From an uncultured Oscillospiraceae bacterium (GTDB lineage Bacteria; Bacillota; Clostridia; Oscillospirales; Oscillospiraceae), in the NCBI GenBank assembly GCA_947625815.1, contig CANQPU010000009.1, forward strand, positions 17,676 to 81,675: a DNA stretch of 64,000 nt, read 5' to 3'. This document shows, piece after piece, positions 9,282-18,045 of this stretch (its first letter is position 1; every line of letters starts with the position of its first letter). The notes beneath the pieces are model-generated. The model was given only the letters and a program-made list of their open reading frames with translations, searched no databases and had not been told where the DNA came from. The translations under genes were made by a program, and so were the position numbers.

Positions 9282-9309
9282 TTGACATACCGGCTCGAAA
9301 AATGATAAC
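9282..9309 (+). promoter_or_regulatory. Promoter of the IMP dehydrogenase gene
   Basis: TTGACA (9282-9287) is exact. The best -10 candidate is GATAAC (9304-9309) at 16 bp, which is weak. The leader carries AAGGAGG at 9334-9340, seven bases before the start codon. The rest of the 264-bp divergent region with spoVAD holds a short hairpin (about 9235-9252) and nothing else recognised. Confidence 0.55.
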
Positions 9310-9347
9310 ATACGTGACAATATAAGATTCTTTAAGGAGGATAAAAT

Positions 9348-10856
9348 ATGGCGTACATCTATCCGGAACCATCACGCACCTTCAGCGAGTATCTTCTTGT
9401 CCCCGGTTACTCCGGCCCCAACTGCATCCCCGACAATGTGAGCCTCCGGACGCCCCTTGTGAAGTACAGGGTCGGCGAGGAGCCGGCTCTCTCCATGAAC
9501 ATACCCATGACCTCCTCCATCATGCAGGCGGTCTCCGACGACCGGATGGCCGTGGCGCTGGCCCGGGAGGGCGGCGTCAGCTTCATCTACGGCTCCCAGA
9601 CGGTGGAGGACCAGGCGGCCATGGTCGCCAGGGCCAAGGCCTATAAGGCGGGCTTCGTCATCTCCGACTCCAACGTGAAGCCCTCCGCCACCCTGAACGA
9701 GCTTTTGGAGATCGTGGACCGCACCGGCCACTCCACCGTGGCCGTCACGGAGGACGGAAGCCCCAACGGCCGGCTCCTGGGCATGGTGACCCGCCGGGAC
9801 TACCGGCTTTCCCGCATGACCGGCCTTGAGACGGTGGAGAGCTTCATGACCCCGCTGAGCAAGCTGGTGACCGCCCCCGCCAACACCACCCTGAAGGAGG
9901 CCAACGACCTGATCTGGGAGCATAAGGTCAACACCCTGCCCATCGTGGACGACAACGGCGGACTTGTCTACTTCGTCTTCCGCAAGGACTATGACTCCCA
10001 CAAGGAAAATCCGCTGGAGCTCCTGGACAAGAGCAAAAAATACGTGGTGGGCGCCGGGATCAACACCCGCGACTATGAAAAACGCGTCCCGGCCCTTCTT
10101 GAGGCGGGCGCGGACGTGCTGTGCATCGACTCCTCGGAGGGCTTCTCCGAGTGGCAGCGCATGACCATCAACTGGATCCGCCAGCACTACGGCGACACCG
10201 TCAAGGTGGGCGCCGGGAACGTGGTGGACGCCGACGGCTTCCGCTTCCTGGCCGAGGCGGGCGCGGATTTCGTGAAGGTCGGCATCGGCGGGGGCTCCAT
10301 CTGCATCACCCGCGAGCAGAAGGGCATCGGCCGCGGTCAGGCCACCGCGCTCATCGACGTGTGCCAGGAGCGCGACAGATATCTAAAGGAGACGGGCATC
10401 TATGTCCCCGTCTGCTCCGACGGCGGCATCGTCCACGACTACCACTTCACCCTGGCCCTGGCCATGGGCGCTGATTTCCTGATGCTCGGCCGGTATTTCG
10501 CCCGGTTCGACGAATCCCCCTCCCGCCGGGTCAGCATCGGCGGCAGCTACATGAAGGAGTACTGGGGCGAGGGCAGCTCCCGGGCGCGCAACTGGCAGCG
10601 CTATGACCTGGGCGGCAAGGAGGGCATGGCCTTTGAGGAGGGCGTGGACTCCTACGTCCCCTATGCCGGCTCCCTCCACGACAACGTGGCCCTGACCCTC
10701 TCCAAGGTCAAGCATACCATGTGCAACTGCGGCGCCGTGACCATCCCGGAGCTCCAGCGCAAGGCCAAGCTCACGCTGGTCTCCGCCACCAGCATCGTCG
10801 AGGGCGGCGCCCACGACGTGGTCCTCAAGGAGAACACCGTCAGCGGCAAGAAATAA
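9348..10856 (+). CDS. guaB: IMP dehydrogenase, Tritrichomonas foetus-like subtype
   Basis: The enzyme oxidises IMP to XMP with NAD+, the committed step of guanine nucleotide synthesis. It is a TIM barrel with an inserted CBS-domain pair (about residues 110-220). The catalytic loop [15 protein letters not shown] puts the nucleophile at Cys319, the mobile flap has [12 protein letters not shown], and the C-terminus has [10 protein letters not shown]. The length is 502 residues. From memory the protozoan T. foetus enzyme is 503 residues with catalytic Cys319, and Lys310 and Glu431 explain its mycophenolate insensitivity. Here Lys310, Cys319 and Glu431 occupy the same numbers. The gene is single, with its own promoter and terminator. 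Confidence 0.93.
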   Translation: MAYIYPEPSRTFSEYLLVPGYSGPNCIPDNVSLRTPLVKYRVGEEPALSMNIPMTSSIMQAVSDDRMAVALAREGGVSFIYGSQTVEDQAAMVARAKAYKAGFVISDSNVKPSATLNELLEIVDRTGHSTVAVTEDGSPNGRLLGMVTRRDYRLSRMTGLETVESFMTPLSKLVTAPANTTLKEANDLIWEHKVNTLPIVDDNGGLVYFVFRKDYDSHKENPLELLDKSKKYVVGAGINTRDYEKRVPALLEAGADVLCIDSSEGFSEWQRMTINWIRQHYGDTVKVGAGNVVDADGFRFLAEAGADFVKVGIGGGSICITREQKGIGRGQATALIDVCQERDRYLKETGIYVPVCSDGGIVHDYHFTLALAMGADFLMLGRYFARFDESPSRRVSIGGSYMKEYWGEGSSRARNWQRYDLGGKEGMAFEEGVDSYVPYAGSLHDNVALTLSKVKHTMCNCGAVTIPELQRKAKLTLVSATSIVEGGAHDVVLKENTVSGKK

Positions 10857-10874
10857 GCCGAAACCGAACCGCTC

Positions 10875-10907
10875 ACATCCACCGGCGAAGCCGGTGGATG
10901 TATTTTT
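10875..10907 (+). terminator. Intrinsic terminator after IMP dehydrogenase
   Basis: A perfect 12-bp stem (10875-10886 with 10890-10901), loop GAA, is followed by A and five T (10903-10907). Confidence 0.9.
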
Positions 10908-10909
10908 CC

Positions 10910-10964
10910 TTGACAAATACCCCGTGGGGGTATATAATGACTAAAAAATACCCGAGGGGGGTAT
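10910..10964 (+). promoter_or_regulatory. csoR-copA promoter with two CsoR-type operators
   Basis: TTGACA (10910-10915) and TATAAT (10933-10938) are 17 bp apart. The spacer holds the inverted repeat ATACCCC-GTG-GGGGTAT (10917-10933), a typical CsoR operator. A second copy, ATACCC...GGGTAT (10948-10964), overlaps the only ribosome binding site, GAGGGGGG. Apo-CsoR bound here could block polymerase at the core promoter and also cover the start region of csoR. Confidence 0.88.
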
Positions 10965-10970
10965 ACTGAT

Positions 10971-11279
10971 ATGAACTGCGACAGGGAATGTAACGGCTGT
11001 CACAAGACGAAGGAGCGGTCGGAGGAGGAATATTCCGGCCTCATCAACCGCCTGAGCCGCATCGAAGGGCAGATCCGGGGCATCCGGGGGATGGTGGAGC
11101 GGAACGCCTACTGTCCGGACATCCTGACCCAGGTGGCGGCGGCCAATGCCGCCCTGAACGGCTTTACAAAGGAGCTTCTGGCAAACCACATCAAGACCTG
11201 CGTGGCCGACGACATCCGCGCCGGCCAGGACGAGGTCATCGACGAGCTCGTGGGGCTTTTGCAAAAGCTGATGAAATGA
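10971..11279 (+). CDS. csoR: Copper-sensing transcriptional repressor CsoR
   Basis: This is an all-helical DUF156-family repressor that releases DNA on binding Cu(I). The 102-residue protein has the Cu(I) ligands Cys48 (AYCPDILTQ), His73 and Cys77 (NHIKTC), the C-H-C pattern of true CsoR rather than the FrmR or RcnR patterns. An extra cysteine-rich N-terminus (CDRECNGCH) is also present. The gene sits directly downstream of two CsoR-like operators and 9 bp before copA, so it is autoregulated and controls the ATPase. Confidence 0.95.
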   Translation: MNCDRECNGCHKTKERSEEEYSGLINRLSRIEGQIRGIRGMVERNAYCPDILTQVAAANAALNGFTKELLANHIKTCVADDIRAGQDEVIDELVGLLQKLMK

Positions 11280-11288
11280 GGTGGGAGA

Positions 11289-13790
11289 ATGGTACAGTAT
11301 AATGTGACGGGCATGAGCTGCGCCGCCTGTCAGGCCAGAGTCGAGAAGGCCGTCTCCGCCGTGCCGGGGGTGACCTCCTGCGCCGTGAGTCTTTTGACCA
11401 ACTCCATGGGCGTGGAGGGCACGGCCTCGGAGGAGGACGTCATCAGGGCCGTGGTGGACGCGGGCTACGGGGCCAGCCGGAAGGGCGGGGGAGCGGCAAA
11501 AAGCTCCCGGAGCGCCGACGAGGACGCGTTAGCTGACCGGGAGACGCCGGTCCTGCGCCGGAGGCTCATCTGGTCGGTGGGCTTCGTGCTGGTGCTGATG
11601 TATTTCTCCATGGGCCACATGATGTGGGGCTGGCCCGTGCCGAAATTCTTTGAGGGCAATCATGTGGCCATGGGGCTTTTGCAGATGCTCCTTGCCATCG
11701 TGGTCATGGTCATCAACCAAAAATTCTTCATCTCGGGCTTCCGCGGCCTCATCCACCGCTCGCCCAACATGGACACGCTGGTGGCTCTGGGCTCCGCGGC
11801 CTCCTTCGGGTGGAGCGCCTGGGTGCTCTTTATGATGACCCGGGCCCAGGCCGACGGGAACATGGACGCCGTCACGGCGTACATGATGGACTTCTGGTTC
11901 GAGTCCGCCGCCATGATCCTGGCCCTCATCACCGTGGGGAAGATGCTGGAGGCCCGGAGCAAGGGCCGCACCACCGACGCGCTGAAGAGCCTGATGAAGC
12001 TCTCCCCCAAGACCGCCAATATAGAGCGGGACGGCAAAGAGCAGACCGTCCCCGTGGAGGAGGTAGCGCCCGGGGACGTCTTCCTGGTGCGCCCCGGGGA
12101 GAGTATCCCGGTGGACGGCGTGGTGCTGGAGGGCGCCAGCGCCGTGAACGAGTCGGCCCTCACCGGCGAGAGCATCCCCGTGGACAAGGCCCCCGGCGAC
12201 AGGGTCAGCGCCGCCACGGTCAACGAGGCGGGGCTCCTCCGGTGCCGGGCCAGCCGGGTGGGGGAGGACACCACTCTCTCCCAGATCATCCGGATGGTCT
12301 CCGACGCCGCGGCCACCAAGGCCCCCATCGCCAAGATCGCCGACAAGGTCTCCGGCGTCTTTGTCCCGGCGGTGATCTCCATCGCCGCCCTGACGACGGC
12401 CGTATGGCTGATTTTGGGCCGGACCGTGGGATACGCCCTGGCCCGGGGCATCTCCGTTCTGGTCATCTCCTGCCCCTGCGCCCTGGGGCTGGCCACCCCC
12501 GTGGCCATCATGGTGGGCAACGGCGTGGGCGCCAAAAACGGCATCCTCTTTAAGACCGCCGTCTCTCTGGAGGAGACAGGCCGGGTGGAGACCGTGGTCC
12601 TGGACAAGACGGGGACCATCACCTCAGGCCGGCCCCGCGTCACGGACATCCTGCCCGCCGGGGGCATATCGGAGACAGAGCTTTTGACCCTGGCCGCCGC
12701 CCTGGAGCGGGGGAGCGAGCACCCCCTGGCCAAGGCGGTGCTGGAGCGGGCCGCGGAGGAGAAGCTGGACGTGCCCAGGACCGAGGACTTCCGGGCCCTC
12801 CCCGGAAACGGCGTCAGCGCCCGGCTCGAGGGCCGGACCCTCACGGGCGGGAGCCTTCAGTTCGTGGGCTCCGCCCTGAAGCTGGACGCCGGGACGGAGG
12901 CCCGGGCCGCGGAGCTTTCCAATCAGGGCAAAACGCCGCTGCTTTTCGCACGGGACGGGGAGCTTCTGGGCCTGATCGCCGTGGCCGACGCCATCAAGGA
13001 GGACAGCCCGGAGGCCATCCGCCAGCTTCGGAACATGGGCATCCGCGTGGTGATGCTCACCGGCGACAACCAGCGCACCGCTAAGGCCATCGGCCGGGAG
13101 GCCGGGGTGGACGATGTCATCGCCGGGGTCCTCCCGGACGGGAAGGAGGCCGTCATCCGCTCCCTCCAGCGCCAGGGCAAGGTCGCCATGGTGGGCGACG
13201 GCATCAACGACGCCCCGGCCCTGACCAGGGCCGACGTGGGAATGGCCATCGGCGCCGGGACGGACGTGGCCATCGACGCCGCCGACGTGGTGCTGATGAA
13301 GAGCGCCCTTTTGGACGTCCCCGCCGCCATCCGCCTGAGCCGCGCCACCCTGCGGAACATCCACCAGAACCTTTTCTGGGCGTTTTTCTATAACTCCATC
13401 GGCATCCCCCTGGCCGCCGGGGCCTTCGTGGGGCTGGGGCTGACGCTGAACCCCATGTTCGGCGCGGCGGCCATGAGCTTATCCAGCTTCTGTGTCGTAT
13501 CCAATGCCCTCCGGCTCAATCTGGTCAAAATTCGTGACACGCGTCACGATAAGACAATAAAACACAAGGAAAGGAAGAGCAAAACCATGGAAAAGACTCT
13601 GAAGATCGAGGGCATGATGTGCCCCCACTGTGAGATGCGCGTGAAGAAGGCGCTGGAGGCCGTCCCCGGCGTGGCCCAGGCCGTTGCCAGCCACACCGCC
13701 GGCACCGCCGTCGTCACCCTGGAGAAGGACGTGGACACCGCCGTCCTCAAAAAGGCGGTGGAGGACCAGGGCTACGACGTCGTCGGCTGA
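11289..13790 (+). CDS. copA: Cu(I)-exporting P1B-type ATPase with C-terminal CopZ-like domain
   Basis: This membrane pump exports Cu(I). An N-terminal heavy-metal domain (GMSCAACQ, about residues 1-68) is followed by transmembrane helices, the actuator loop with TGES, the ion-site CPC at 395-397, the phosphorylation motif DKTGT from Asp439 and the hinge GDGINDAPA. The core ends near residue 750 ([13 protein letters not shown]). A linker of charged residues then leads into a second heavy-metal domain (767-833, [11 protein letters not shown]), which looks like a complete CopZ chaperone. The length of 833 exceeds the ~740-750 of the plain enzyme for this reason. The gene lies in the csoR operon. 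Confidence 0.95.
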   Translation: MVQYNVTGMSCAACQARVEKAVSAVPGVTSCAVSLLTNSMGVEGTASEEDVIRAVVDAGYGASRKGGGAAKSSRSADEDALADRETPVLRRRLIWSVGFVLVLMYFSMGHMMWGWPVPKFFEGNHVAMGLLQMLLAIVVMVINQKFFISGFRGLIHRSPNMDTLVALGSAASFGWSAWVLFMMTRAQADGNMDAVTAYMMDFWFESAAMILALITVGKMLEARSKGRTTDALKSLMKLSPKTANIERDGKEQTVPVEEVAPGDVFLVRPGESIPVDGVVLEGASAVNESALTGESIPVDKAPGDRVSAATVNEAGLLRCRASRVGEDTTLSQIIRMVSDAAATKAPIAKIADKVSGVFVPAVISIAALTTAVWLILGRTVGYALARGISVLVISCPCALGLATPVAIMVGNGVGAKNGILFKTAVSLEETGRVETVVLDKTGTITSGRPRVTDILPAGGISETELLTLAAALERGSEHPLAKAVLERAAEEKLDVPRTEDFRALPGNGVSARLEGRTLTGGSLQFVGSALKLDAGTEARAAELSNQGKTPLLFARDGELLGLIAVADAIKEDSPEAIRQLRNMGIRVVMLTGDNQRTAKAIGREAGVDDVIAGVLPDGKEAVIRSLQRQGKVAMVGDGINDAPALTRADVGMAIGAGTDVAIDAADVVLMKSALLDVPAAIRLSRATLRNIHQNLFWAFFYNSIGIPLAAGAFVGLGLTLNPMFGAAAMSLSSFCVVSNALRLNLVKIRDTRHDKTIKHKERKSKTMEKTLKIEGMMCPHCEMRVKKALEAVPGVAQAVASHTAGTAVVTLEKDVDTAVLKKAVEDQGYDVVG
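13566..13790 (+). other. copZ: Possible internal translation start giving free CopZ (67 residues)
   Basis: Within copA, in the same frame, ATG 13587 is preceded by the purine-rich AAGGAAAGGAAGAG (13566-13579), a plausible ribosome site. It would give a 67-residue CopZ-like chaperone with the MMCPHC copper site. The sequence looks like a former copA-copZ gene pair whose intervening stop codon has been lost. Separate translation is not shown. Confidence 0.4.
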
Positions 13791-13902
13791 AACGCCCCGG
13801 CGGCCGCGGAACAAAAAGAGGAAAACCGCCGCGCCGCACGGTAAAAAATCGGAAAGCTCTTGCAATCCGACAAAAAAACGTGTAAGCTTGGGATAGTATA
13901 GT

Positions 13903-13940
13903 TGACGGGAGTCGGGCCCGCGCCGGTTCAACTCCCGTCA
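13903..13940 (+). other. Hairpin between copA and the phospholipase-like gene
   Basis: A perfect 10-bp inverted repeat, TGACGGGAGT (13903-13912) and ACTCCCGTCA (13931-13940), encloses a GC-rich 18-base loop. No T-run follows, so it may be a weak terminator of the copper operon or a leader structure. Confidence 0.45.
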
Positions 13941-13970
13941 GCTTTAACGGACAGAGCGGGAGGTGAGGCC

Positions 13971-14768
13971 ATGCCCTGCGCTTACGCGCACAAGAGATTT
14001 GCCGACGGCGTCCTGTCGGAGCTGCCCCGGGAGATCCGCGGGGAGATCATGGAATACCGGGAGCTTTATGACATCGGGCTCCACGGCCCGGATATCCTTT
14101 TCTACCACAGCCCCGTGATCCCCGACCGCGTCACCAGGATCGGCCACGCCACCCATGAGCGCAGCGGCCTGGCGGTGTTCTCGGAGGCGGCCCAGGTGAT
14201 AAAGGCCCATCCGGGACCCATGTACCGGGCCTATCTTTACGGCTATCTGTGCCACTTTGCCCTGGACTGCATGTGCCACGGGTATGTCAACGACTTCGCG
14301 AAGAAGCGGGGCGTGAGCCACAACGAGATCGAGATGGAGTTCGACCGGTATCTCACCGTCTCGGACGGTCACGATCCTCTGCGCTTCGACACCGCCGCGC
14401 ACATCGTCCCCAGCCGGCGCAACGCCGCGGTGATCGCGGCCTTTTTCCCGGGCGTCGGCGCGGCCGATGTCCTGCGGTCCCTGAAGACCATGAAGATCTG
14501 CCTGCGCGCGCTGCTGGCTCCGACCATGCCGATGCGCCGGGCGATCCTGGGGGCCTTCCGGGTGACGGGGAAATACCGGGAGCTGTCCGGCCTCGTCATG
14601 AGCCTTGAGCCGGGCCCCGTTTGCCGCGAAAGCAGCCGGAGGCTCCTGGAGCTTTACAAAATGGCCGTGCCCCTGGCCGTCACGCTCATCTCCGATTTCT
14701 CCCGCGTCAGCGAGGGGAAGAGCGAGCCGGACCGGCACCTTGCCCTGGACTTCCTGTCCAGAAAGTGA
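13971..14768 (+). CDS. Zinc-dependent phospholipase C-like protein
   Basis: This 265-residue protein resembles the zinc-dependent phospholipase C fold (PF00882-type). Histidine and acidic residues are spaced as expected for metal ligands: YAHKRFAD near the start, GLHGPDILFYH, IGHATHE, and YGYLCHFALDCMCHGY. It has no signal peptide, so a secreted lecithinase role is unlikely and the substrate is unknown. The start at 13971 has GGGAGGTGA about 6 bases upstream. The coding frame is open further upstream but without a ribosome site. It is a monocistronic unit ended by the terminator at 14848. Confidence 0.75.
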   Translation: MPCAYAHKRFADGVLSELPREIRGEIMEYRELYDIGLHGPDILFYHSPVIPDRVTRIGHATHERSGLAVFSEAAQVIKAHPGPMYRAYLYGYLCHFALDCMCHGYVNDFAKKRGVSHNEIEMEFDRYLTVSDGHDPLRFDTAAHIVPSRRNAAVIAAFFPGVGAADVLRSLKTMKICLRALLAPTMPMRRAILGAFRVTGKYRELSGLVMSLEPGPVCRESSRRLLELYKMAVPLAVTLISDFSRVSEGKSEPDRHLALDFLSRK

Positions 14769-14847
14769 GGCCGGACGGCCTCCCAATACCGAAAAATGCC
14801 CGTGACGCCGGCCGGAAACAGCCGGTATCACGGACAGCTAAAAGAAA

Positions 14848-14884
14848 CGCTCCGGACGAGAGATCGCCGGAGCGCTTTTCTGTT
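14848..14884 (+). terminator. Terminator after the phospholipase-like gene
   Basis: CGCTCCGG (14848-14855) pairs with CCGGAGCG (14867-14874), with an inner CGA/TCG extension, followed by CTTTTCTGTTT. A second imperfect hairpin without T-run lies at about 14799-14836. It separates convergent genes. Confidence 0.75.
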
Positions 14885-14959
14885 TGTACGGAAAGGGGTT
14901 CGGGACGGGGCCCGTCAGCTGAAACGGCGCCCGGCCTGACCGCGCCGGCAATGGCCGCC

Positions 14960-15670
14960 TCAAAGGCCGGCGGCGGAATAGAGGGCGCGCAGGGGCTCGG
15001 GCCCGGAGAGGGAGGGATCCTCGGCGGCCATGGAGACGAAGTCCGCGCCGGCCACCACCAGATGGTCAAGGAGCACCACGCCCAGATCGGAGAGGAGCTT
15101 CGCGATGGAGGCCGTGGCGTGCCGGTCCTCCCGGGAGGGAATGGCGATGCCGTTGGGGTGGTTGTGGGCGATGATCACCGCGGCGGCGTCGGTCTGGGTG
15201 ATCAGGGCCGCCAGCGCGTAGATGTCCACCTTGAGCGCGGAGAGCCCGCCCTCACAGATCCCCTTGCAGGAGAGGGGCCGCAGGTCCATGTCCAGGCACA
15301 GGACGTACATCGTCTCCCGGGAAAGGCCCATGAGCCGGGGGACGAAAAACTCCCCGGCGCGGGCGGGACCGTTGATGACGCCGGCCGGGCCGCACCGGGT
15401 CTGCGCCCGCCGGATCAGCGTTCCCACCAGGTCAAAAAGCATGGCCGCTCCGCCGATGCCGCGGACGGCGTCAAGCTCCTCCTGCCCCGCGCGGACGGCG
15501 TCGGGCAGAGAGCCGAAGCGGCCGGTGAGCTCAAGGGCCGTTTCGCGGGGATCGTTCCCGGGGGCAAAGCCCGCCAGAAGCTCGGCCAGCTCTCTGTCGG
15601 TCAGATCCTCCGGCCCGTATTCCAGAAACCGCGTCTTCAGGGCGGCGCGGCGATCGGAAGCGTTTCCCAT
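14960..15670 (-). CDS. radC: RadC-family JAB/MPN protein, intact metal motif
   Basis: This 236-residue RadC-like protein has an N-terminal helix-hairpin-helix region (LDAVRGIGGA) and a C-terminal JAB1/MPN domain. The domain has the full motif HNHPNG followed by PSREDR, which supplies the H-x-H...D zinc ligands of a metallo-isopeptidase fold. The cellular role of RadC proteins is unsettled, and the old DNA repair name is doubtful. The ATG at 15670 has GAGG 7 bases upstream. It follows the second RadC-like gene by 8 bp, making a tandem pair. Confidence 0.85.
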   Translation of the reverse strand: MGNASDRRAALKTRFLEYGPEDLTDRELAELLAGFAPGNDPRETALELTGRFGSLPDAVRAGQEELDAVRGIGGAAMLFDLVGTLIRRAQTRCGPAGVINGPARAGEFFVPRLMGLSRETMYVLCLDMDLRPLSCKGICEGGLSALKVDIYALAALITQTDAAAVIIAHNHPNGIAIPSREDRHATASIAKLLSDLGVVLLDHLVVAGADFVSMAAEDPSLSGPEPLRALYSAAGL

Positions 15671-15678
15671 GGCGCGCC

Positions 15679-16416
15679 TCACAGTCCCGGCCCGGGCAGG
15701 GTGAGCCTGCCCAGGGAGCGGTACGCCGCGCGGCTCTCCCCGCCGCGGGGCGGTAGGTAACACCGGTCGGCCAAAGAGACGGCCTCCTCCGGGGAGAGGA
15801 GGATATAGTCGAGCAGCAGGAGCCCCACCGAGGCCAGAGCCGCGTCCGCGGCCCGGGCGAAGCCGTAATCGAGATCGCGGACCGGGGAGGCGCAGGGCAG
15901 GGCGTGGGCCAGGATCACCGTGTCGGCTTTGGAGAGGGCGGCCTGGTTTACGGTGATGTCGATGACCCTGTCGCCGCGGGACAGGTCCAGATCACAGACG
16001 GACTTGAAGGAGAGATAGCGCCCCCCGCCGTCAAGGCACACAACGCCGAAGCTCTCGCGGGAGATCCCCCGCAGCCGCGGGCTGAGGAACCGGAGAGCGT
16101 CACGGGAGGTGAAGCGCGCGCCGGTGCGGGTGTCCCGGGAGCGGACCAGATCCCGGATGCTCCCCGTCAGTCCCAGAAGGAGAGCGGAATTCTCCCCGAC
16201 GCCGGTGATCTCCATGATCTCGGCGGCGTTGGAGTCAAAGATCCCCGCAAGGCCCCCAAAACGCTCCAGCAGACTCTTCGCCATGGGACGCACGTCCCGG
16301 CGGGGGATGCTGTAACAGAGCAGGAGCTCCAGAAGGTCCAGATCCTCCATGCCCTCGCCGCCGGAGCCGGCGTAACGCTCCCTCAGGCGGCCGCGATGGC
16401 CGTGATGTTCTCCCAC
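15679..16416 (-). CDS. RadC-family paralogue with degenerate MPN metal site
   Basis: This 245-residue RadC-like protein starts MGEHHGHRGRLRERY and has the helix-hairpin-helix segment IMEITGVGENSA. In its MPN domain the expected HNHPxG is replaced by AHALPCA, so the second histidine is lost, and the PSxxD segment reads PVRDLD. Zinc-dependent catalysis is therefore unlikely. The start is GTG 16416 with AAAGGAGG about 9 bases upstream. It lies 8 bp before the intact RadC gene and 45 bp after the hydrogenase gene, all on the minus strand. The two could form a hetero-oligomer of active and inactive subunits. Confidence 0.82.
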   Translation of the reverse strand: MGEHHGHRGRLRERYAGSGGEGMEDLDLLELLLCYSIPRRDVRPMAKSLLERFGGLAGIFDSNAAEIMEITGVGENSALLLGLTGSIRDLVRSRDTRTGARFTSRDALRFLSPRLRGISRESFGVVCLDGGGRYLSFKSVCDLDLSRGDRVIDITVNQAALSKADTVILAHALPCASPVRDLDYGFARAADAALASVGLLLLDYILLSPEEAVSLADRCYLPPRGGESRAAYRSLGRLTLPGPGL

Positions 16417-16461
16417 CCGCGGGCGCCTCCTTTCAAAGGTCTCCGGGAACGCCGGCGTTCG

Positions 16462-17976
16462 TCATTCGCGCTCCTCGATGAGGGGCAGGTAATGGAGATA
16501 TTTGCTCTCCAGGATACACTTGGCATCGGTGCTGTCCATGGCCTTCTTCACCTCTCCGGTGGAATAAGCCACGCTGGCGATGGTGCCGGCGCCGGCCACA
16601 CAGCCCCCCGGACAGCCCATCCCCTCCAAAAGGTAGCCGTTGTACTTTCCCGCCTTGGCCAGGGTCAGCATCTTCTTGCACTCGGCCAGCCCGTTGGCGT
16701 GGGCCACCTTGATCTCCCGGTCGGGGGCCAGCTGCTTGGCGGCGTTGACCACGGCGTTGGCCACGCCTCCCGCCACCGCGAAGCCCCGCCCGTCGGCGGT
16801 GGCCTCGTCCATGGGATCGGAGGGAAGCTCCGCCGGGTCGATCTCCCGGGCGTCGAACATGCCCAGGACCTCCTCAAAGGTGAGGACGAAGTCCACGTCG
16901 GACCGGATCTCACGACGCGAGGCCTCCAGCTTTTTGGCGGCGCAGGGCCCGATGAAGCAGACCTTGCAGCCCGGGTGGTCCTTTTTGATCATGCGGCCGG
17001 TCAGCACCATGGGCGTCAGGGCCATGGAGATGTTGTCCGCGATGGTGGGGAAGAGCTTCCTGGCCATCATGGTCCACGCCGGGCAGCAGGAGGTGGCCAT
17101 GAAGGGCCGCTCCTCCGGGACCTCCCGGAGGAAGTCCTGGGCCTCCTGGAGCGTGCAGATGTCCGCGCCGATGGAGACCTCCACCAGGTCGGCAAAGCCC
17201 AGGGCCTTGAAGGCGGGGCGCATCTTGTCATAGGTCAGGTGGGCGCCGAACTGGCCGCAGAAGGCCGGCGCGATGGCGGCGTAGACCGGCTCGCCGCTCT
17301 TGATGGCCATGATGGTCTGATAGATCTGGCCCTTGTCCGCGATGGCGGCAAAGGGACAGGAGACGAGACACTGTCCGCAGGAGACGCACTTTGTCTGGTC
17401 GATCTCCGCCCTCCCGTAGGAATCGGTCCGGATGGCGCCCATGCCGCAGGCGGCGGCGCAGGGCCGCTCCTGCTTGATGATGGCGTGATAGGAGCAGGCG
17501 TCGGCGCACCGGCCGCACTTGACGCACAGGTGCTCGTCGATGACGCTCTTCCCGTTCACCATGGAGATGGCGTTCCGGGGGCAGACCTCCAGGCAGGGGT
17601 GCTCAAAGCATCCCTGGCAGGCGTTGGTCACCAGCACCTGCTTCTCCGGGCACTTGTTGCAGGCGAACTTGATGACGTTCACAAGGGGCGGAGTATAGTA
17701 TTTTTCGGCGATGGCGCTGGCGTCAACGCCGTCATTGAGCTCCACCTGCTCCGCCACGTTGCGGATGGGGAGGCTCATGGCGAGCCTGAGCCGCTCGCCC
17801 ACGATGGCGCGCTCAAGAAAGATGCTGTCCCTGTATGTAGCCACCTCGCCGGGGATGATCTTGTAGGGGAGCCTGACGATCTCCCGGGATATGTCCCCGC
17901 CCTCATAGGCGACGCGGGCGATCTCGGTAAAAATCTTGTGACGGATCTTTGTCTTGTTGGATTCAAGTCCTCGCAT
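16462..17976 (-). CDS. Monomeric [FeFe] hydrogenase, group B-like
   Basis: This 504-residue iron hydrogenase has an N-terminal extension (~90 residues), then a cysteine-rich ferredoxin region with CNKCP, CQGCFEHPCLEVCP, CVKCGRCADAC and CVSCGQCLVSCP. The H-cluster domain follows with L1 TSCCPAW, L2 GPCAAKKLEA and L3 EGMGCPGGCVAG. Canonical L1 and L2 are TSCCPGW and MPCxxK; the changes seen here fit group B enzymes, whose physiological partner is poorly known, probably ferredoxin. The start has AGGAGG 9 bases upstream. It may be co-transcribed with the RadC pair. Confidence 0.9.
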   Translation of the reverse strand: MRGLESNKTKIRHKIFTEIARVAYEGGDISREIVRLPYKIIPGEVATYRDSIFLERAIVGERLRLAMSLPIRNVAEQVELNDGVDASAIAEKYYTPPLVNVIKFACNKCPEKQVLVTNACQGCFEHPCLEVCPRNAISMVNGKSVIDEHLCVKCGRCADACSYHAIIKQERPCAAACGMGAIRTDSYGRAEIDQTKCVSCGQCLVSCPFAAIADKGQIYQTIMAIKSGEPVYAAIAPAFCGQFGAHLTYDKMRPAFKALGFADLVEVSIGADICTLQEAQDFLREVPEERPFMATSCCPAWTMMARKLFPTIADNISMALTPMVLTGRMIKKDHPGCKVCFIGPCAAKKLEASRREIRSDVDFVLTFEEVLGMFDAREIDPAELPSDPMDEATADGRGFAVAGGVANAVVNAAKQLAPDREIKVAHANGLAECKKMLTLAKAGKYNGYLLEGMGCPGGCVAGAGTIASVAYSTGEVKKAMDSTDAKCILESKYLHYLPLIEERE

Positions 17977-18011
17977 GACGGAGCCTCCTTGTGAATTGAA
18001 ATGGATGACTT

Positions 18012-18041
18012 ATTTTAACATATATCGATCCCGCTGTTCAA
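18012..18041 (-). promoter_or_regulatory. Promoter of the [FeFe] hydrogenase gene
   Basis: On the minus strand TTGAAC (18036-18041) and TAAAAT (18012-18017) are 18 bp apart, with an extended -10 TGT. It lies immediately after the stop codon of the CE8 gene. Confidence 0.7.
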
Positions 18042-18045
18042 GAGG

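Noticed and set aside
15904..17994. A 696-codon plus-strand frame across the hydrogenase and RadC genes
   Set aside because: It is a shadow of the hydrogenase and RadC-like genes, whose motifs are unmistakable on the minus strand.
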